From: Aplysia californica
Lineage: Eukaryota > Mollusca > Gastropoda > Aplysiida > Aplysiidae
DNA length: 64,000 nucleotides
Reading direction: 5' to 3'
Assembly (NCBI RefSeq): GCF_000002075.1
Contig: NW_004797652.1
Span: 64,490-128,489 of the forward strand
Part shown: positions 1 to 11,109 of the stretch, in pieces
How positions within the stretch are numbered: position 1 is the stretch's first letter
Layout: each line of letters opens with the position of its first letter
Translations under genes and position numbers: made by a program
The notes under the pieces: model-generated
The model's input: the letters and a program-made list of their open reading frames with translations, nothing else
Database searches by the model: none
What the model was told of the DNA's origin: nothing

Positions 1-1391
1 GATTTGGTTTTCAAATATTTGATAACTTTCTCAAATTCCAGGGGCCTGGCAGTCACCCTGCTGAATCCCGAAGTCGGTGGCTTCATCTCAAAATCGGTGG
101 ATCGGTAGTTTGACCCAAAGTCGGTGATCTACCGATTTTTTCTGTAGGGTTGGCAGGTATGTCATTGCTTTCCCCCCCTTTTCTCTTGTTGCCAGAGTGC
201 TGCAAAAGATTCAAAGCGATCACGCCACAGGGGTGGTAGTGGCTCCAAACTGGCCAAATCAGGGGTTCTACCCAGTACTGATGGGGATGTTGATAGATCT
301 GTGCTGATCTCAGCCAGAAGCAACCTGCTGCGCCTGCCATCGCCACCGAACCAAAAACACAGACTTTACAAGTCACTGAAAATTCTCATTTGCAAAGTGT
401 CAGGCGATAATATGAAGGTCAAGGCCTTTCACAGAGCGCAACAGACGTTATCATGTCTTCGTGGTGACCACAGACACAAAAGACTTATGCCACCTCCATC
501 AACAAATGGCACAAGTTCAACGCTGAAAGGAACGAAGACCCATCATCGGCTTCTGTAGCCACAGCTATAAACTTCTTGGCCGACCTGTACCAACAAGGAG
601 CCTCTTACTCAGCACTCTACATTGCGAGATCTGCCCTCTCCTGTGTACTAGACACCTCACAGAGTGTTACTTTCAGGAGCCTGCCCTCTGTGCGAAGACT
701 TATGAAAGGGTTCTATGAACTCAGACCCTCAATTCCAACAAAGTCAAAAATTTGTACTTGGAATGTTGATAAAGTGCTAGAGACGTTGGAAATTTGGTGG
801 CCATTACCTGCCCTTAGTCTGAAAGACGTGACCTTAAAAGTCTGTATGCTTCTTGCACTTCTCACAGGCCAACGTTGCCAAACATTGCATGCTTTAGACA
901 TTAATCATATGCAATTAAAAGAAAAAAGCTGTACTTTCTTCATCTCAGATTTGTTGAAACATTCACGAAGAGGGTCACATCAAGCCCCAATTGAGCTGGT
1001 GGCCTTTTCTCCAAAACAGGAGTTATGCATAGTGAACCACATTCATGCATATCTTGACCGCACTTCTACGCTAAGAGGTACAGAGAGTAAATTTTTCATA
1101 TGCTTGCAAAAACCACATAAACGTGTGAGTAAGGATACAATTGCACATTGGATAAAAACAGTGCTAGAAATGGCAGGCATTGATCCTACTGTATACAGTG
1201 CCCATAGTACTCGTGCAGCCAGAACAAGCCACGCCTCTGGCATTGGTGTGCCCACCACTGCTATCATGGAAGCAGCTGGTTGGTCAATAGAAAGCACATT
1301 TACCAAATTTTATAAGAAGACTGCAAATGCCAATTTTGGTCAGTCAATTATTTCAAAGCATCATAGCTGTACACTTTTCTTCACTTACTAT

Positions 1392-1490
1392 ACATATATA
1401 TATATATATCTATATATATATATATATATCTATATCTATATATATATATATCTATATATATATATATCTATATATATATATATATATCTA

Positions 1491-1523
<33 letters not shown>
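1392..1523. repeat. (TA)n microsatellite with TATC interruptions
   Basis: Almost pure TA dinucleotides are broken at intervals by C (TATATC), directly downstream of the recombinase domain. Open frames running through it are artefacts of the repeat. Confidence 0.95.
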
Positions 1524-1528
<5 letters not shown>

Positions 1529-1714
1529 CATCATGGATTTGATGCACGATACAATTGTTGCATGATATTACTATTTGCATGAGTCTATGTACTCTTTTAT
1601 TTGTACAAAATATATTAAACTTCAACCTTCCATCTACACAAGAGCTTATTCATGGTTGTTGCTCTGAAATCTCAAGTTTCACCGTAGAGCCTGACGGCTG
1701 GTGAGATAAAATTT

Positions 1715-2005
1715 GAGAAACAAGCGAGGCTTACCTTGGTAAGGTGATGTTTGTTTCCAATTTTGTGGAAACAGTCGTCAGGAACGGAGGTGTAACTTGC
1801 CCTCCCTTCCCTCCCTTGTTTTCATATACATTACATTCCTATCGTGAATTGAAAATAAAACAAAAACAACCACTCATAAGCTCGCTCTAAAGTCTGACTA
1901 GCGGCCGGTACCGCGGTTCTCAAGTTACACCTCCGTTCCTGATGACTGTTTCCACAAAATTGGAAACAATCATCACCTTACCAAGGTAAGCCTCGCTTGT
2001 TTCTC
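1715..2005. repeat. Inverted repeat, 85-bp arms, about 98% identical
   Basis: The arms are 1715-1799 and 1921-2005; they differ at about two positions and enclose a 121-bp spacer. Each arm contains a short palindrome, ACCTTGGTAAGGT. A second, weaker inverted pair (about 1643-1665 against 1870-1892) interleaves with the first in the order A-B-A'-B'. The position next to the recombinase fossil suggests terminal repeats of that element. Confidence 0.85.
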
Positions 2006-2091
2006 TAATTAGTGCCTTATTATTGTCGGATTAAAAACAAAATTTACATGGTGTGTTCCAAAGAAATTGTCTAAAGGCTGGCAAAATTTCT

Positions 2092-2148
2092 TTACTCTAC
2101 CATGATTCCTTCATACCCAGACCAAAGACTTATTGAACTCCCCTCGTA
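2092..2148 (-). mobile_element. Mariner terminal fragment
   Basis: On the minus strand this starts TACGAGGGGAGTTCAATAAG and matches, over about 57 bp, the left end of the mariner copy at 27983. It looks like a solo end left in the ATP6AP1 intron. Confidence 0.6.
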
Positions 2149-2229
2149 CATACAGATATACAGAGACATTTTGTTACATTGGACTTTTAAAAAAAAGAAA
2201 AATTTTTTTAAACAGGCACCGGTACTTAC

Positions 2230-2298
2230 TCAATGGACACGTTGTACGGGTTAGATGTCTCATTGTTGGCCTTGATATTGGGAAAAGCCAGTATAATT
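2230..2298 (-). CDS. ATP6AP1: ATP6AP1 luminal exon (IILAFPNI...NVSIE)
   Basis: This 69-nt exon has acceptor TTTTTCAG at its high end and donor GTAAGT at its low end. The first base completes an Arg codon from the exon at 2662; the last two bases (GA) need the next exon. It carries two sequons (NET, NVS). The next exon is not in the window. Confidence 0.7.
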
Positions 2299-5200
2299 CT
2301 GAAAAAGGAAAAGAAAAACATCTCAAAATATTTTAAGGAATAAGTACATTTTACTTTTAGTCATTAGCATTTGTACCATAAGAAAAATCAAGGACACTTG
2401 TTTTACAGTAAAAACAGCAAGCAATACAATTTACAAGTTGCTAAAACATAGTAAAACTCAATCTATTACACAACCAACAAAAACTTCAAAAATTTCCTTG
2501 AAATGCCAATTCTCAAATTACTCAAGAAGTCAAGAATGCGATTGCTATTTGAAAATATCTTCTGATACAATTATCAACCCCATACAAAGCCTATTAGTTT
2601 ATGTTAAAAGGAAAAAAGTTGAATATTACACTCATACACCTAGTAAGGCTCCATGACCAACCTTGCAGTGCCATTAAATTGGACTGTCTGATTCGCAGCA
2701 TTTTCATCTGGGACAAAATCAAAGTCGAGAACACAATCACCGCTGGAGCTAGTATTTTTGACACAGATGGAAATAGTTCGCATGAAGATGTACACATTGC
2801 CGTCACTGGCATTCATGAAGGTTCCATTTTTGTTGACCACGTCAGCCTCAAGCAAGTGTCGGCCACTGTGGACTTCACCTTCTTCTACCTGTAATGAAAA
2901 AAAAAGGAGGTAGTTAAAAACAGGCAAACTTACAGACATTACTGAATTGTATCCCACCCTGACTTGTCGATGCCATAAACCACCAGTGTATAAGACAGGA
3001 CAGTGAATATCTTTTCTAAAAAAATCTAAATGCATCAAAGATTTCAAAAGTTTGGGAAATACCCGAAAAAGTGCCAAACCTAAAGAAGTCAGGGACACAC
3101 GTTATCCGGGGAAAAAAAAGGAAGATGAAACAAAGTCTCACAATGAACAGAGACAGACAGCAGCGTTCAGATACTGAACTGTCATCATAGCATGGGTCTC
3201 AACTCAGAATTTTTAAAAAGGAGGAACTTTCCGCGTGATCACAACAGAAGCTCATTTTGGCGAGACACCCACTATTATTATACTGTTGGACCCTAGAATG
3301 TTGAAATAAAAACCATCAATTCATCAAAGCAAGGTTATTTCATACCAGTTTGAGGGTTTGGAAGATAATTTCAAGTAAGAGTCACTTACCAAATATTTAC
3401 AATCTTGATTACCTACAGAAAGCGGAGGCCCACTGTGGTCTTGTGCGACTTATTTATATTTTACCTTCATAATATTTGCCGGCATATAATTATAAACTAT
3501 ATAAAAATGAATCTTGTTTTGAGCCTGGGAAAAGGCCTAGAACCAGAATATCGACTGTTATGAACCAGTCTGGGTATAATGATTCATATAATAAACGTGA
3601 AAGACAAAATTAATGCTCAAACTCAAAGTAGAGTAATAACTTGAATAGCTCGAGTAAACCTATTCAGTGTGAGATGTGTAAGAACTGTGGGAGGGCAAGA
3701 TGCAGTGACACTGAAAATATGCGAATCTTGAACAAAAAGCTAAAATATAGAGACATAATTTACTCTAACCCATCCAATGAAACGTGAACACTTAGGCCCT
3801 TGCCCTAAGTTCATTAACACGCTTACAAGTAGTTATGGCGGATCCCGATTATACACAAGGCATGCACTAACGCGCACTTTACTTTGCAGTGAGCTGTAGT
3901 AGTAATCAAAATTCTAAATATTAAAATTTGCTTCCAATTTCTTTTCTTTTTTTGTCTGCTGGTGTTGCGTCCAGCCCTCCCCCCATCCCCGAGTGTATCT
4001 TTAAAAAAAAAAAATCAATAATCTCCCCCCATTCCTGAGTCCTGTACTTCACAGCGCTCAGAACATGAGCAGGTTCACTGACCGGTCACAATGACGAGCC
4101 CGACAAGACGCTTGTATAACTTTCTTTTCTTTTTTTTTGCCCCCACAAGCGACAGCACAGAGACGAACATTATTTTCATGGCGACACCACGTTTGTAATG
4201 CAGAACCTGCATGTTACAAATGTTGCGTGTATTTACACTTTTACAGACAAATTTCTGAGATCTTGATTTTCCGGTCGAGCCTCGGTGTCACATACAATTC
4301 CACTTGCCGTCATAGCCACCTGTTCGCGTGAAACTTACTCTCAGACCGGGAAAAGCCGAATTAATATCACAATCGCGACCGACAAAAATGAACTTAAAGA
4401 CGTTATCGGATTTGGTTTTCAAATAATATTCGAGAACTTTTATGTATTTTCCCGCGTTTCAGCGATTTTTTTCAAATTCCTGAGGCCTGGCAGTCACTCT
4501 GCTTCCAGCAACTCTCTTTCTGATTGACCCGCTGTCGCGGTAGCAGAGTTTAGCGGAGGAAATGGCGGTAGCGGAAATCCGCTAAATAGCGGAATATTGA
4601 GACCCATGCATAGGCAGAGTGTCGGTCTATATTTTATGTCTACTGCTGATGGCATGTTTGTGATAACAAAGTCAATGTGTGCCAGAAGATGCCAGTCACA
4701 GTGAGTGCAAGGAAATTATTTCTTCTGCACTCTGTTGCATTATCTTACATCACTTCAAATTTTATTTGATAGCTTGCCTTAATTGCCTACTCCGACCATC
4801 AAGTCCTGATCACATGCAGGCTTGCTGTTAATATGAGCTCAAGTGCAAGAAGTGGTCCACAACTTCCTAGTTTTTATTTCCAATTGTGACATCTTGCAGT
4901 TTTATCGCTTCTCCTCCCTTTCTTTTCTCACTGTTTGTCAAATCAAATCTGCCACTTTCAGATGAAAAGATACATCCCCTGTAGCACCTACTTTTTTATA
5001 TGTGGGTAAGAGAAGTACTAGAAAGACAAGCTCAATGACTGCATTACTTCAAATAATAAGAAATATCAACTATGCACAGACTCTAAGCATGAGCTACATA
5101 TCAATTTATCGCTTGAAAAGTTGATAATTTTGTGGAATTATAATGCTTGCTAATAAATGTAAACAATTTCCTTAAAGGCTAGAAGAAATTTGGAGTACAT

Positions 5201-8200
5201 AGAATTATTTTGAAAGGAGGCTTGTAACACTTACACAAACATTTGCATGAAACAGAAGAAAAAAAATTAAGAAAAACCACGCTGAGGTCAGCAACATGTG
5301 TTGACAATAAGTAAAACAATACAGAAGCCATGTGTGGCAACGGTAAGTTTTAGTTTTGTTTTAGTAGAGGTTTTACGGCGCTCGCAACTGGATAAGGTCA
5401 TATGAGCACCAAGGGGTGGATGTCAACAGAGAAGTCCTTACAGGAAATCAGACTTACTCTGCTCACCCCTCTAGCTTCAAGAGCATAAAGTCTGCTTCGA
5501 CAAAGAGTGTGACAAACATACAAAAGTAGAGGAAAATGACAAGAGTAAGGATTAGGAAAGAAAAAGCAGCAATTCCCTGTTGCAGATCAGGCACAATTAT
5601 GAGCGTGACATTGATGAATCAGCTCATTTACAATTCTACCGTGCATGAACAAGAAATGTCCCCCCTTTGGGAATGGCCTAAAGGCACTTCAGTCAGTAGC
5701 ACCGCCCCGGAGGGTGGCCACAGTAAGTGGGAGGTGGTGACCAAACAAAATGACCAATGAGAGCACCCCAGATGTAGGGAAGGAACGTGTTAGTTCTGTT
5801 AAGAACAAAGAGATCCATCAATGATCATACAGTATTACTCTTGAACAACATCACAACATCTCCCAATACCCCAGGTATTTCTTCTTTCCAAAAGCCCATT
5901 TATGTCCATGTCAAACTCAAAAGACAGACAATGAGGAAATGCACTCATACCGACTTACCATTCCTTTACTAGCTGCTTTCCCTGTGAACAAAGCTGTATA
6001 CTTGATGGCTTTTTTCTTGAGTCGATCACATACAGCTCCAATCATGTCATCTGTGTTTTAAAAGAATAAAATAAAATAAAATTAGTAAATCATTACCCAG
6101 CTTTTGTACGATTATACAAAAAGAATACCTGAAAAGACTGCTGATGAATCATTATGAGGCAAAAAGATGTAAACACATGCTTTCTTTATTCACTGGATAT
6201 GAACTATTGTTGTAAAGACACACACAACAATTACAAACTGCCATATATAGCCAGAGATGGACTCAGTCAGCACTAACAAAGTCAGTGTCAACCATTGCCA
6301 CAAGGCTATCTTTCCTATTATTTCAATAAGTTGATCATTCCTCTCATCTTGAAAAAATTACATACTTTTCTAGCAAAATCATTATAAACCCACAAAACTA
6401 CCAACTTTTAAATATCATGAACCCAAATTGTTTTGCAAATTGCACAATTTAAGCTCACCATTTCCAGAACTTCCACATACTCACCATTTTTAGCAATAGC
6501 AGCTTCCTGGTCGACATTTCCTGCGGTCGCGGGTAAATGTACAAGCAGTAAGAAAGGCTGGTCTTGTGACACACCCAGTGCATCTAACTCATCCAAGGAG
6601 CTGATTGAGTGCATGGCACCAGGATAGTTAGATTTGAGTTGATCTACAGCTTTTGAGGCCCCAGACACCTGAGGTAGCTCCAGGGAGAAATTATCGTCCA
6701 TCAAGTTCTGTAAACAGTGACGTAAAGAAGAAAAGATATCAATCTGCACCACGAAATGAAACTGAAAATAGCATGTATATTGAGTTCTCACAACAATATA
6801 TACATAAAAGCACACACTATAAACAATTACCTGGTTACCATCTTGACGAAGAAGCGTGTAAAATTTCCATCGAGACTTTCTGCCCATATCCTTCCCCAGA
6901 ACACGTCGACCAAAACAGCAGATAAAAATTGATTGTGTCAGAAACAATATCATCTGTCAAAGTAGTACCTTGGTTAACTATACATAGAGCTTTGGCATTT
7001 GTGTATCTACAAAAATTGTAGAACGACAAATGTTAACAGAAATCACTTTCACTTTCCTTCCCAACAAGCTGAGTATAAAAAAAATGTTCACAGTACCTTA
7101 ATGTTTTTGAAAGCCCCTCCAGTGCTGTCCACAGAATAGACATCAGCATACTTGGTGAAATCATCCATGTGCAGCTGTGAAAAGGAGAATTTTGTTTGTT
7201 TTAGTAGAGGATTTACGGCACTTGTAGCTGCATTCGGTCATATGAGTGCCAAGGGGTGGATGTCGACAGAGAAATCCTTACAGGGAATCAGGCTTACTCT
7301 CCTCACCTCTCTAGCTTCAACAGCACAAAGTCTGCTTTGACTATCAAGGCACCCCAGAAACAGCGGGTCACAAGAGTGTGACAAACATACAAAAGAAGTA
7401 TAGGAAAAATGACAATAGTAAGGATTAGGAAAGAAAAAGCAGCAGTTCCCTGTTGCAGTTGAGCACAGTTATGAGCATGACATTTATGAATCAGCCCATT
7501 TACAATTACAATTTTACTGTGCATAAAAACATGGTTAATGCCCCCCCCCCCCCCACCCCCGGGAATGACCTAAAAACACTTCAGTTAGTAGCACCGCCCG
7601 GGGGGGGTGAAAAGGAGAATTAGTCAAGGTAAAGGTAACATATATACACGTCAACACATTAGGTCACTCAGCACTGGAGATAAGAAAGATAAAAAGAAAT
7701 AACAGCCAGAACTATCTGAACAAAAAATTCTTTTAAAAAATAAGAAAATTACAAGTCACGAAGGGTCTTCAACTAACCATAGGTCATAAGATAAAACATG
7801 CAGCAATTTAAAAAAAATTACAACAGCAGGCCTACATATAGAAACATTCCGATGAAAAATCAGATCCATAAGAGGGAGGAGATAGTGGTCCTCTAAAACC
7901 TGAGAGTTTGTTTGTTTTTTGTAAGTGTTTTACAGCGCTCGCAACTGCATAAGGTCATATGAGCGCGCGGGACACACTAAACTTTTTCAGTTGGTAGGAA
8001 ATTTTGAATTTTGCCCGGGTGGCGGCCGAAGCCTACTCTTATCGATTTTAGACCACCAAGGGATCTTTAACGTGCACAGCTTGCACACGGGACCTCCGAG
8101 ATTTTTCGCCCTTGTCCGAGAAGGCTAGGTGTAGAACTTTCCTACCAAAAGATCAGGGGTGTGGCTGAAAGACAGCAGTAAGAAGAAGCCAATGAGTAGC

Positions 8201-9554
8201 AGTAGAAAGGCTGCAGAAAGAATCAGGAGCCCAGAGGAGGGGGCAAAGGAGGTGAAGGGGTGGGGGGTAGAAAGAGGAGACGAAAGCAGACGACAGAACA
8301 TTGCTAGAAAGTAGGAAAGGAGGTGAAAGGAGACAAATTTAGAGAAGAAAATTTTTTGGTCGCTACCCGGGACCTTTGAATGAGAGGCGAACACCTTAAC
8401 CTCTAGGCCACGAGAGCGCCCCCCCCCCCCCCCGAGGGTTTAAAATAACCACGAACTACAAAAATCAAACCACAAAATGACTCCACCCTTCTAATACACG
8501 AGAAAGTGACCTGTTTATTGTGGAATACAACTTTCATTTCCTCCTTAAAGGGAAAGGAGGCACAGATAAGAAAACTATGAGAACCAATAAATGTCCTAAT
8601 GTAAAAAAATTCCATGAAATTAATTTAACAATGTATTACATTTTTTATGTCTTATATTTCTAAAACAACTGGACTAGATATATATCTTTATCCATAAAGT
8701 ACTTTTTGTTGACATCACAAGTTTTATGTCAGGGTATTCAGTGAAAAATAAAAGTGTGACATCTTAAGATTGTGTTCTCAAGTCAAAATAAATCAATATT
8801 GCCACTGACCAAGTTCTGATTGCAAAGAACATCATGAGCCTTTACCCGGCAGTACACCAGCTTGAAAATGGGCAGTGCTTTTGTTTAAGTGACTTCTAAT
8901 AACTAGATGGGAAAAAATGGACTATGTGTTGTTGTCATGAAGCAGAGGAAGTTGAGGCTTAAAGCACTAAATGTCATTTAGAGGCGAGTTTGGACAAAAG
9001 GCAATATTTCGCATTCTAAACAAGAAGATACCCATTCATTTTTTGACAAATTTCTGGCAAAGAGTTTGAGGATGTGCTAACGGACCTGAAAGTATGGGAA
9101 GGAACAGTAGCTGACCACAGAGGAAAAAGGGCATTAAAAAGAGGAAAACATTCCACCGCCCCTAAAACCAAAGATTGAATGAAGTGGAAAATCATCACCA
9201 TAGAGTGACAAGCTTGAACAGCTGTGAAGGCCCAAATATATGTAAATATCACTTTAAATTGCCACACATCTAGTAAACCCCAAGCAATATGAACAGGATT
9301 ATATTTCTATTAAGTAAGGTGAATGGAATATAATTCATGGAGAGAAAACGAGACTGATGAATGAATTTTAAAAAAACAACAAAAAACCCAAAACCCCACT
9401 CCTCTTGTCATAGAAGTGCTGCCTCACCGTGTCCTGCAGAAATACCACCGCTGAATGTGAAGACTTCTTCATCAAAGGTGTGAGAAAATTTTCATCAAAA
9501 GTTTTCGGCTGAAGTATGTCATGGCTGTTCACATCAGGAAGGCTGCTCATTGCC
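2230..9554 (-). CDS. ATP6AP1: ATP6AP1 (V-ATPase accessory subunit S1, Ac45), six internal exons
   Basis: Ac45 is a type I membrane glycoprotein that helps assemble and traffic the V-ATPase in secretory compartments. Exons on the minus strand, 5' to 3': 9554-9428, 7174-7097, 6707-6485, 6050-5959, 2888-2662 and 2298-2230. All junction phases agree and all introns are GT-AG. Conceptual joins reproduce family landmarks: FLQDTLHMDDF (vertebrate FLQDKLSIEDF), KNDDMIG (GNDEVIG), a GR.LL step before the beta-rich luminal core, and NGTARI (vertebrate NDSFARL). Seven N-glycosylation sequons crowd the luminal core, as expected for Ac45. Missing are the signal-peptide exon, which was not found upstream, and the transmembrane/cytoplasmic tail, presumably beyond the left edge. 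Introns hold several SINEs and a recombinase fossil. Confidence 0.85.
2662..2888 (-). CDS. ATP6AP1: ATP6AP1 luminal core exon
   Basis: This 227-nt exon starts in phase 0 (VEEGEVHSGRHLL) and carries sequons NGT, NAS, NTS, NQT and NGT. The donor used here is AAG|GTTGGT, a weak site. It was chosen because it joins in frame to the exon at 2298 and keeps the conserved A-R-(L/I)-x-L pattern. Read through, the frame continues seven codons (VMEPY end) to a TAG at 2640. Confidence 0.75.
2890..5335. other. ATP6AP1 intron, left part: old repeats, no gene seen
   Basis: No coding signal was found. About 3440-3560 is repeated at about 11015-11110 (shared text GAATCTTGTTTTGAGCCTG), and 4270-4510 is a copy of a dispersed repeat also present at 1-60, 19505-19690 and 20880-21085. 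The rest is AT-rich and unassigned. Confidence 0.6.
4270..4510. repeat. Dispersed repeat family A, copy 1
   Basis: It shares an ordered string of landmarks with 20880-21085 and 19505-19690 in the opposite orientation: a CCAGGCCT box, GGGAAAATAC, an AAATCGG box, GTCGCGATT, CGGCTTTTC and TCTGAGAGT. A shortened piece lies at 1-60. No open frame and no terminal repeats were seen, so the class is unknown. Confidence 0.6.
5350..5713 (-). mobile_element. SINE copy S1 (family 1), minus orientation
   Basis: On the minus strand it ends in the tail GCTCATATGACC...GCGAGCGCCGTAAAACCTCTACTAAAAC. Imperfect 16-bp direct repeats flank it (5334-5349 and 5714-5729, 13 of 16 matching), which fits target-primed retroposition. 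The body matches S2, S4 and S6. No tRNA-like promoter is obvious at the head. It lies in an ATP6AP1 intron. Confidence 0.7.
5959..6050 (-). CDS. ATP6AP1: ATP6AP1 exon (DDMIGAVCDRL...)
   Basis: This 92-nt exon lies between acceptor AAAACACAG and donor GTAAGT. The first two bases complete an Asp codon begun by the exon at 6485, giving N-D-D-M-I-G. It ends in phase 0, matching the exon at 2888. Confidence 0.8.
6485..6707 (-). CDS. ATP6AP1: ATP6AP1 N-terminal luminal exon (LELPQVSG...LLLVHLP)
   Basis: This 223-nt exon starts in phase 0 after acceptor TGTTTACAG and ends with one base before GTGAGT. The LLLVHLPAT stretch corresponds to LLLIRLPYT in vertebrate Ac45. Confidence 0.85.
7097..7174 (-). 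CDS. ATP6AP1: ATP6AP1 exon (LHMDDFTKYADVYS...)
   Basis: This 78-nt exon encodes 26 codons in phase 0. Its acceptor AG (7176-7175) is preceded at once by ATTCTCCTTTTCAC, which is one copy of the 14-bp target duplication of SINE S2. The donor is GTACTG. Confidence 0.85.
7191..7606 (-). mobile_element. SINE copy S2 (family 1) with perfect 14-bp target duplication
   Basis: GTGAAAAGGAGAAT occurs at 7177-7190 and again at 7607-7620, exactly bounding a family-1 SINE whose 3' tail points toward the exon at 7174. The tail GCCGTAAATCCTCTACTAAAAC is the same as in S1 and in the LINE at 63652, with minor differences. The head side ends in a poly-G/C run. The insertion lies two bases from the end of an ATP6AP1 intron. 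Confidence 0.85.
7905..8433 (-). mobile_element. tRNA-headed SINE copy S3 (family 2), minus orientation
   Basis: Read on the minus strand, the head has a polymerase III A-box-like TGGCCTAGAGG (8410-8400) and a decayed B box. A body of about 400 bp shared with S7 follows, then the same tail as the family-1 SINEs (about 7917-7965). Possible target duplication: CCTGAGAGTTT at 7899-7909 and CCCGAGGGTTT at 8431-8441. The head abuts a run of 15 C on the plus strand. Confidence 0.75.
8440..9420. other. ATP6AP1 intron sequence without recognised features
   Basis: AT-rich single-copy-looking sequence; no exon with convincing splice sites was seen on either strand. Confidence 0.5.
9428..9554 (-). CDS. 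ATP6AP1: ATP6AP1 exon, most 5' exon found (AMSSLPDV...VVFLQDT)
   Basis: This 127-nt exon has acceptor AATTTTAG at the high end and donor GTGAGG at the low end. It begins with one base completing a codon, so a further 5' exon ending with two bases must exist. SAVVFLQDT matches NVLLFLQDK of vertebrate Ac45. The upstream exon should hold the signal peptide and was not found up to 15.4 kb. Confidence 0.8.
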
Positions 9555-9559
9555 CTAAA

Positions 9560-10575
9560 ATTGGAGGGGGGGGGGGGGGGGGAATTACCGGTATGCAAAG
9601 AGACAAGTCTTCTGTCAAATATATCAGTCTCTAGGATATACACTAAGACAAAAGTTTTAAATTTTAAGTGGTAAATCAAAAGCCAGCGCTTTTAAAAGAA
9701 TCTTAGGTTAATTAATCTGAATCCATCTATCATCCAAGTATATGAAAGAGAGAGGGGGGGGGGGGTAAGAGACCTTTTACTACCTCATTTCTTATATTTG
9801 TATTTTGTTTTTTGAACGATAAATGATTTCATTATTTTCAAAATGAGTGGTCATTCTGAATGCATGAACAAATGAATGAATGAAAACAATGAAAAACAAG
9901 TAAAGTTGTATGCAAGTAATGCAAGTTTCTCTCTGTATTATCAAATAACCATAGCATGGAATGACTGGGCAGGCAAAATGACGTGGTGAGGGCATAATTG
10001 CCGTGCACCGTAAAAAACCCACCAAAAAACGATGCAGTCATGGCACCTTGCCGCACTGCGGGCAATCGAGAGGCATTACGATTCCACCTGCTCCCGGCAC
10101 ACAAATCAAGGGAGATCACTGCGATAGCATCCAAAGTGAGAAGAAATGGGTCAGTCATGTGACCACACACGCCTATTCATGTTTTATTGTTAGACGGTAT
10201 TTGGGTCATCTCGACGGTGTTCGTCTTTCATTTTAGCCCCATTACGGTGTGGCTGGTTCTACCAAAGAATTTGTATGCGATCATGGTGAAACCGGCTGGG
10301 TAGATGACAGTGATGATTTGGGGGGTGGGGGGACTGCACAATCATGAGTGCTATGTTTTAATAATAATAATCAGGGTGTCCAGCAATATTTCGTGAAAAA
10401 TTTTTTTACTACCCAGCAAATCAAGTCCCACACCAGCTCGAAAAAGTGAGTTAATTTGCGCCATCAATAACATATATTATTATTGCATACTATAAGGAAC
10501 GAAAATAACACACAACAAAGTCCAGTCTACAAAATGGAGGATAGGCAGGCGATCGCAAGCTTGCTCGCCTCTAGA
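9560..10575. other. Non-coding stretch with poly-G runs
   Basis: It holds poly-G tracts at about 9567-9581 and 9755-9765 and unassigned repeat-like sequence. No gene was recognised. Confidence 0.5.
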
Positions 10576-10845
10576 CTTAGTTTTCGTTTTATTAAGGTTT
10601 TTACGGCGCTTGCAACTGCATAAGGTCATATGAGAAACAAGGAGTGGATGTCAACAGAGAAGTCCAAATGGGGAATCAAGCTTACTCTGCCCACTTCTCT
10701 AGCCTCAACAGCACAAGGCACCCCGGATATAGTAGTTCGCAATAGTGACAATCAAAAGAAGTAGAGGATAATGATGATAGTAAGGAAGAGGAAAGAAAAA
10801 GCAGCAGTTCCCCCTATGTTGTTCCGGCACAGTAATGCCATTTTC
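10576..10845 (-). mobile_element. SINE copy S4 (family 1), minus orientation
   Basis: It shows the same tail (rows GGCGCTTGCAACTGCATAAG and GGTCATATGAG on plus) and the same body as S1/S2 (TGTCAACAGAGAAGTCC, AGCAGCAGTTCCC). It merges at about 10845 with a second repeat (ACATAACAATGACAGCGC) that recurs inverted at about 19850-19890 next to SINE S5. Confidence 0.65.
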
Positions 10846-11109
10846 CAGGGGTATATTACATAACAATGACAGCGCATGCTCCATTTATATATTATATATT
10901 ATTATAATATACACATAAACGTGTGCCCACGTAAGTATATTACATCCAGTCAACAACATGCCAGTGTGGCACTGGGCTATTGCGTGACTTAGGACTTAGG
11001 TATTTCAGTCTGTTCTTACTTATTTATATTTTTCCCTCATCATACTCGCACTAAAAAATGAATCTTGTTTTGAGCCTGAGAGAAGGCCTAGAACCAGAAT
11101 ATCGACTGC

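Larger units (their letters stand above)
150..2010 (+). mobile_element. Tyrosine-recombinase element fossil (DIRS-like or Crypton-like)
   Basis: The reading frame at about 576-1360 resembles the catalytic domain of the tyrosine recombinases found in DIRS retroelements and Cryptons. It shows the first arginine box (TGQRC), the H-x-x-R box (HSTRA) and a C-terminal W...FYKK segment. Upstream sequence at about 380-575 looks like the N-terminal DNA-binding part. The frame runs out into a TA microsatellite. A large inverted repeat follows at 1715-2005 and may be part of the element's terminal structure. No reverse transcriptase was seen in the window, so DIRS and Crypton cannot be separated. The element is broken in a few places and lies opposite to, and apparently inside an intron of, the ATP6AP1 gene. 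Recombinase identity is fairly sure; family and outer limits are not. Confidence 0.6.

Noticed and set aside
10003-10236. Plus-strand frame with CSHGTLPHCGQ that looked Cys/His-rich
   Set aside because: Unsupported by context; likely repeat-derived and without any zinc-binding spacing.
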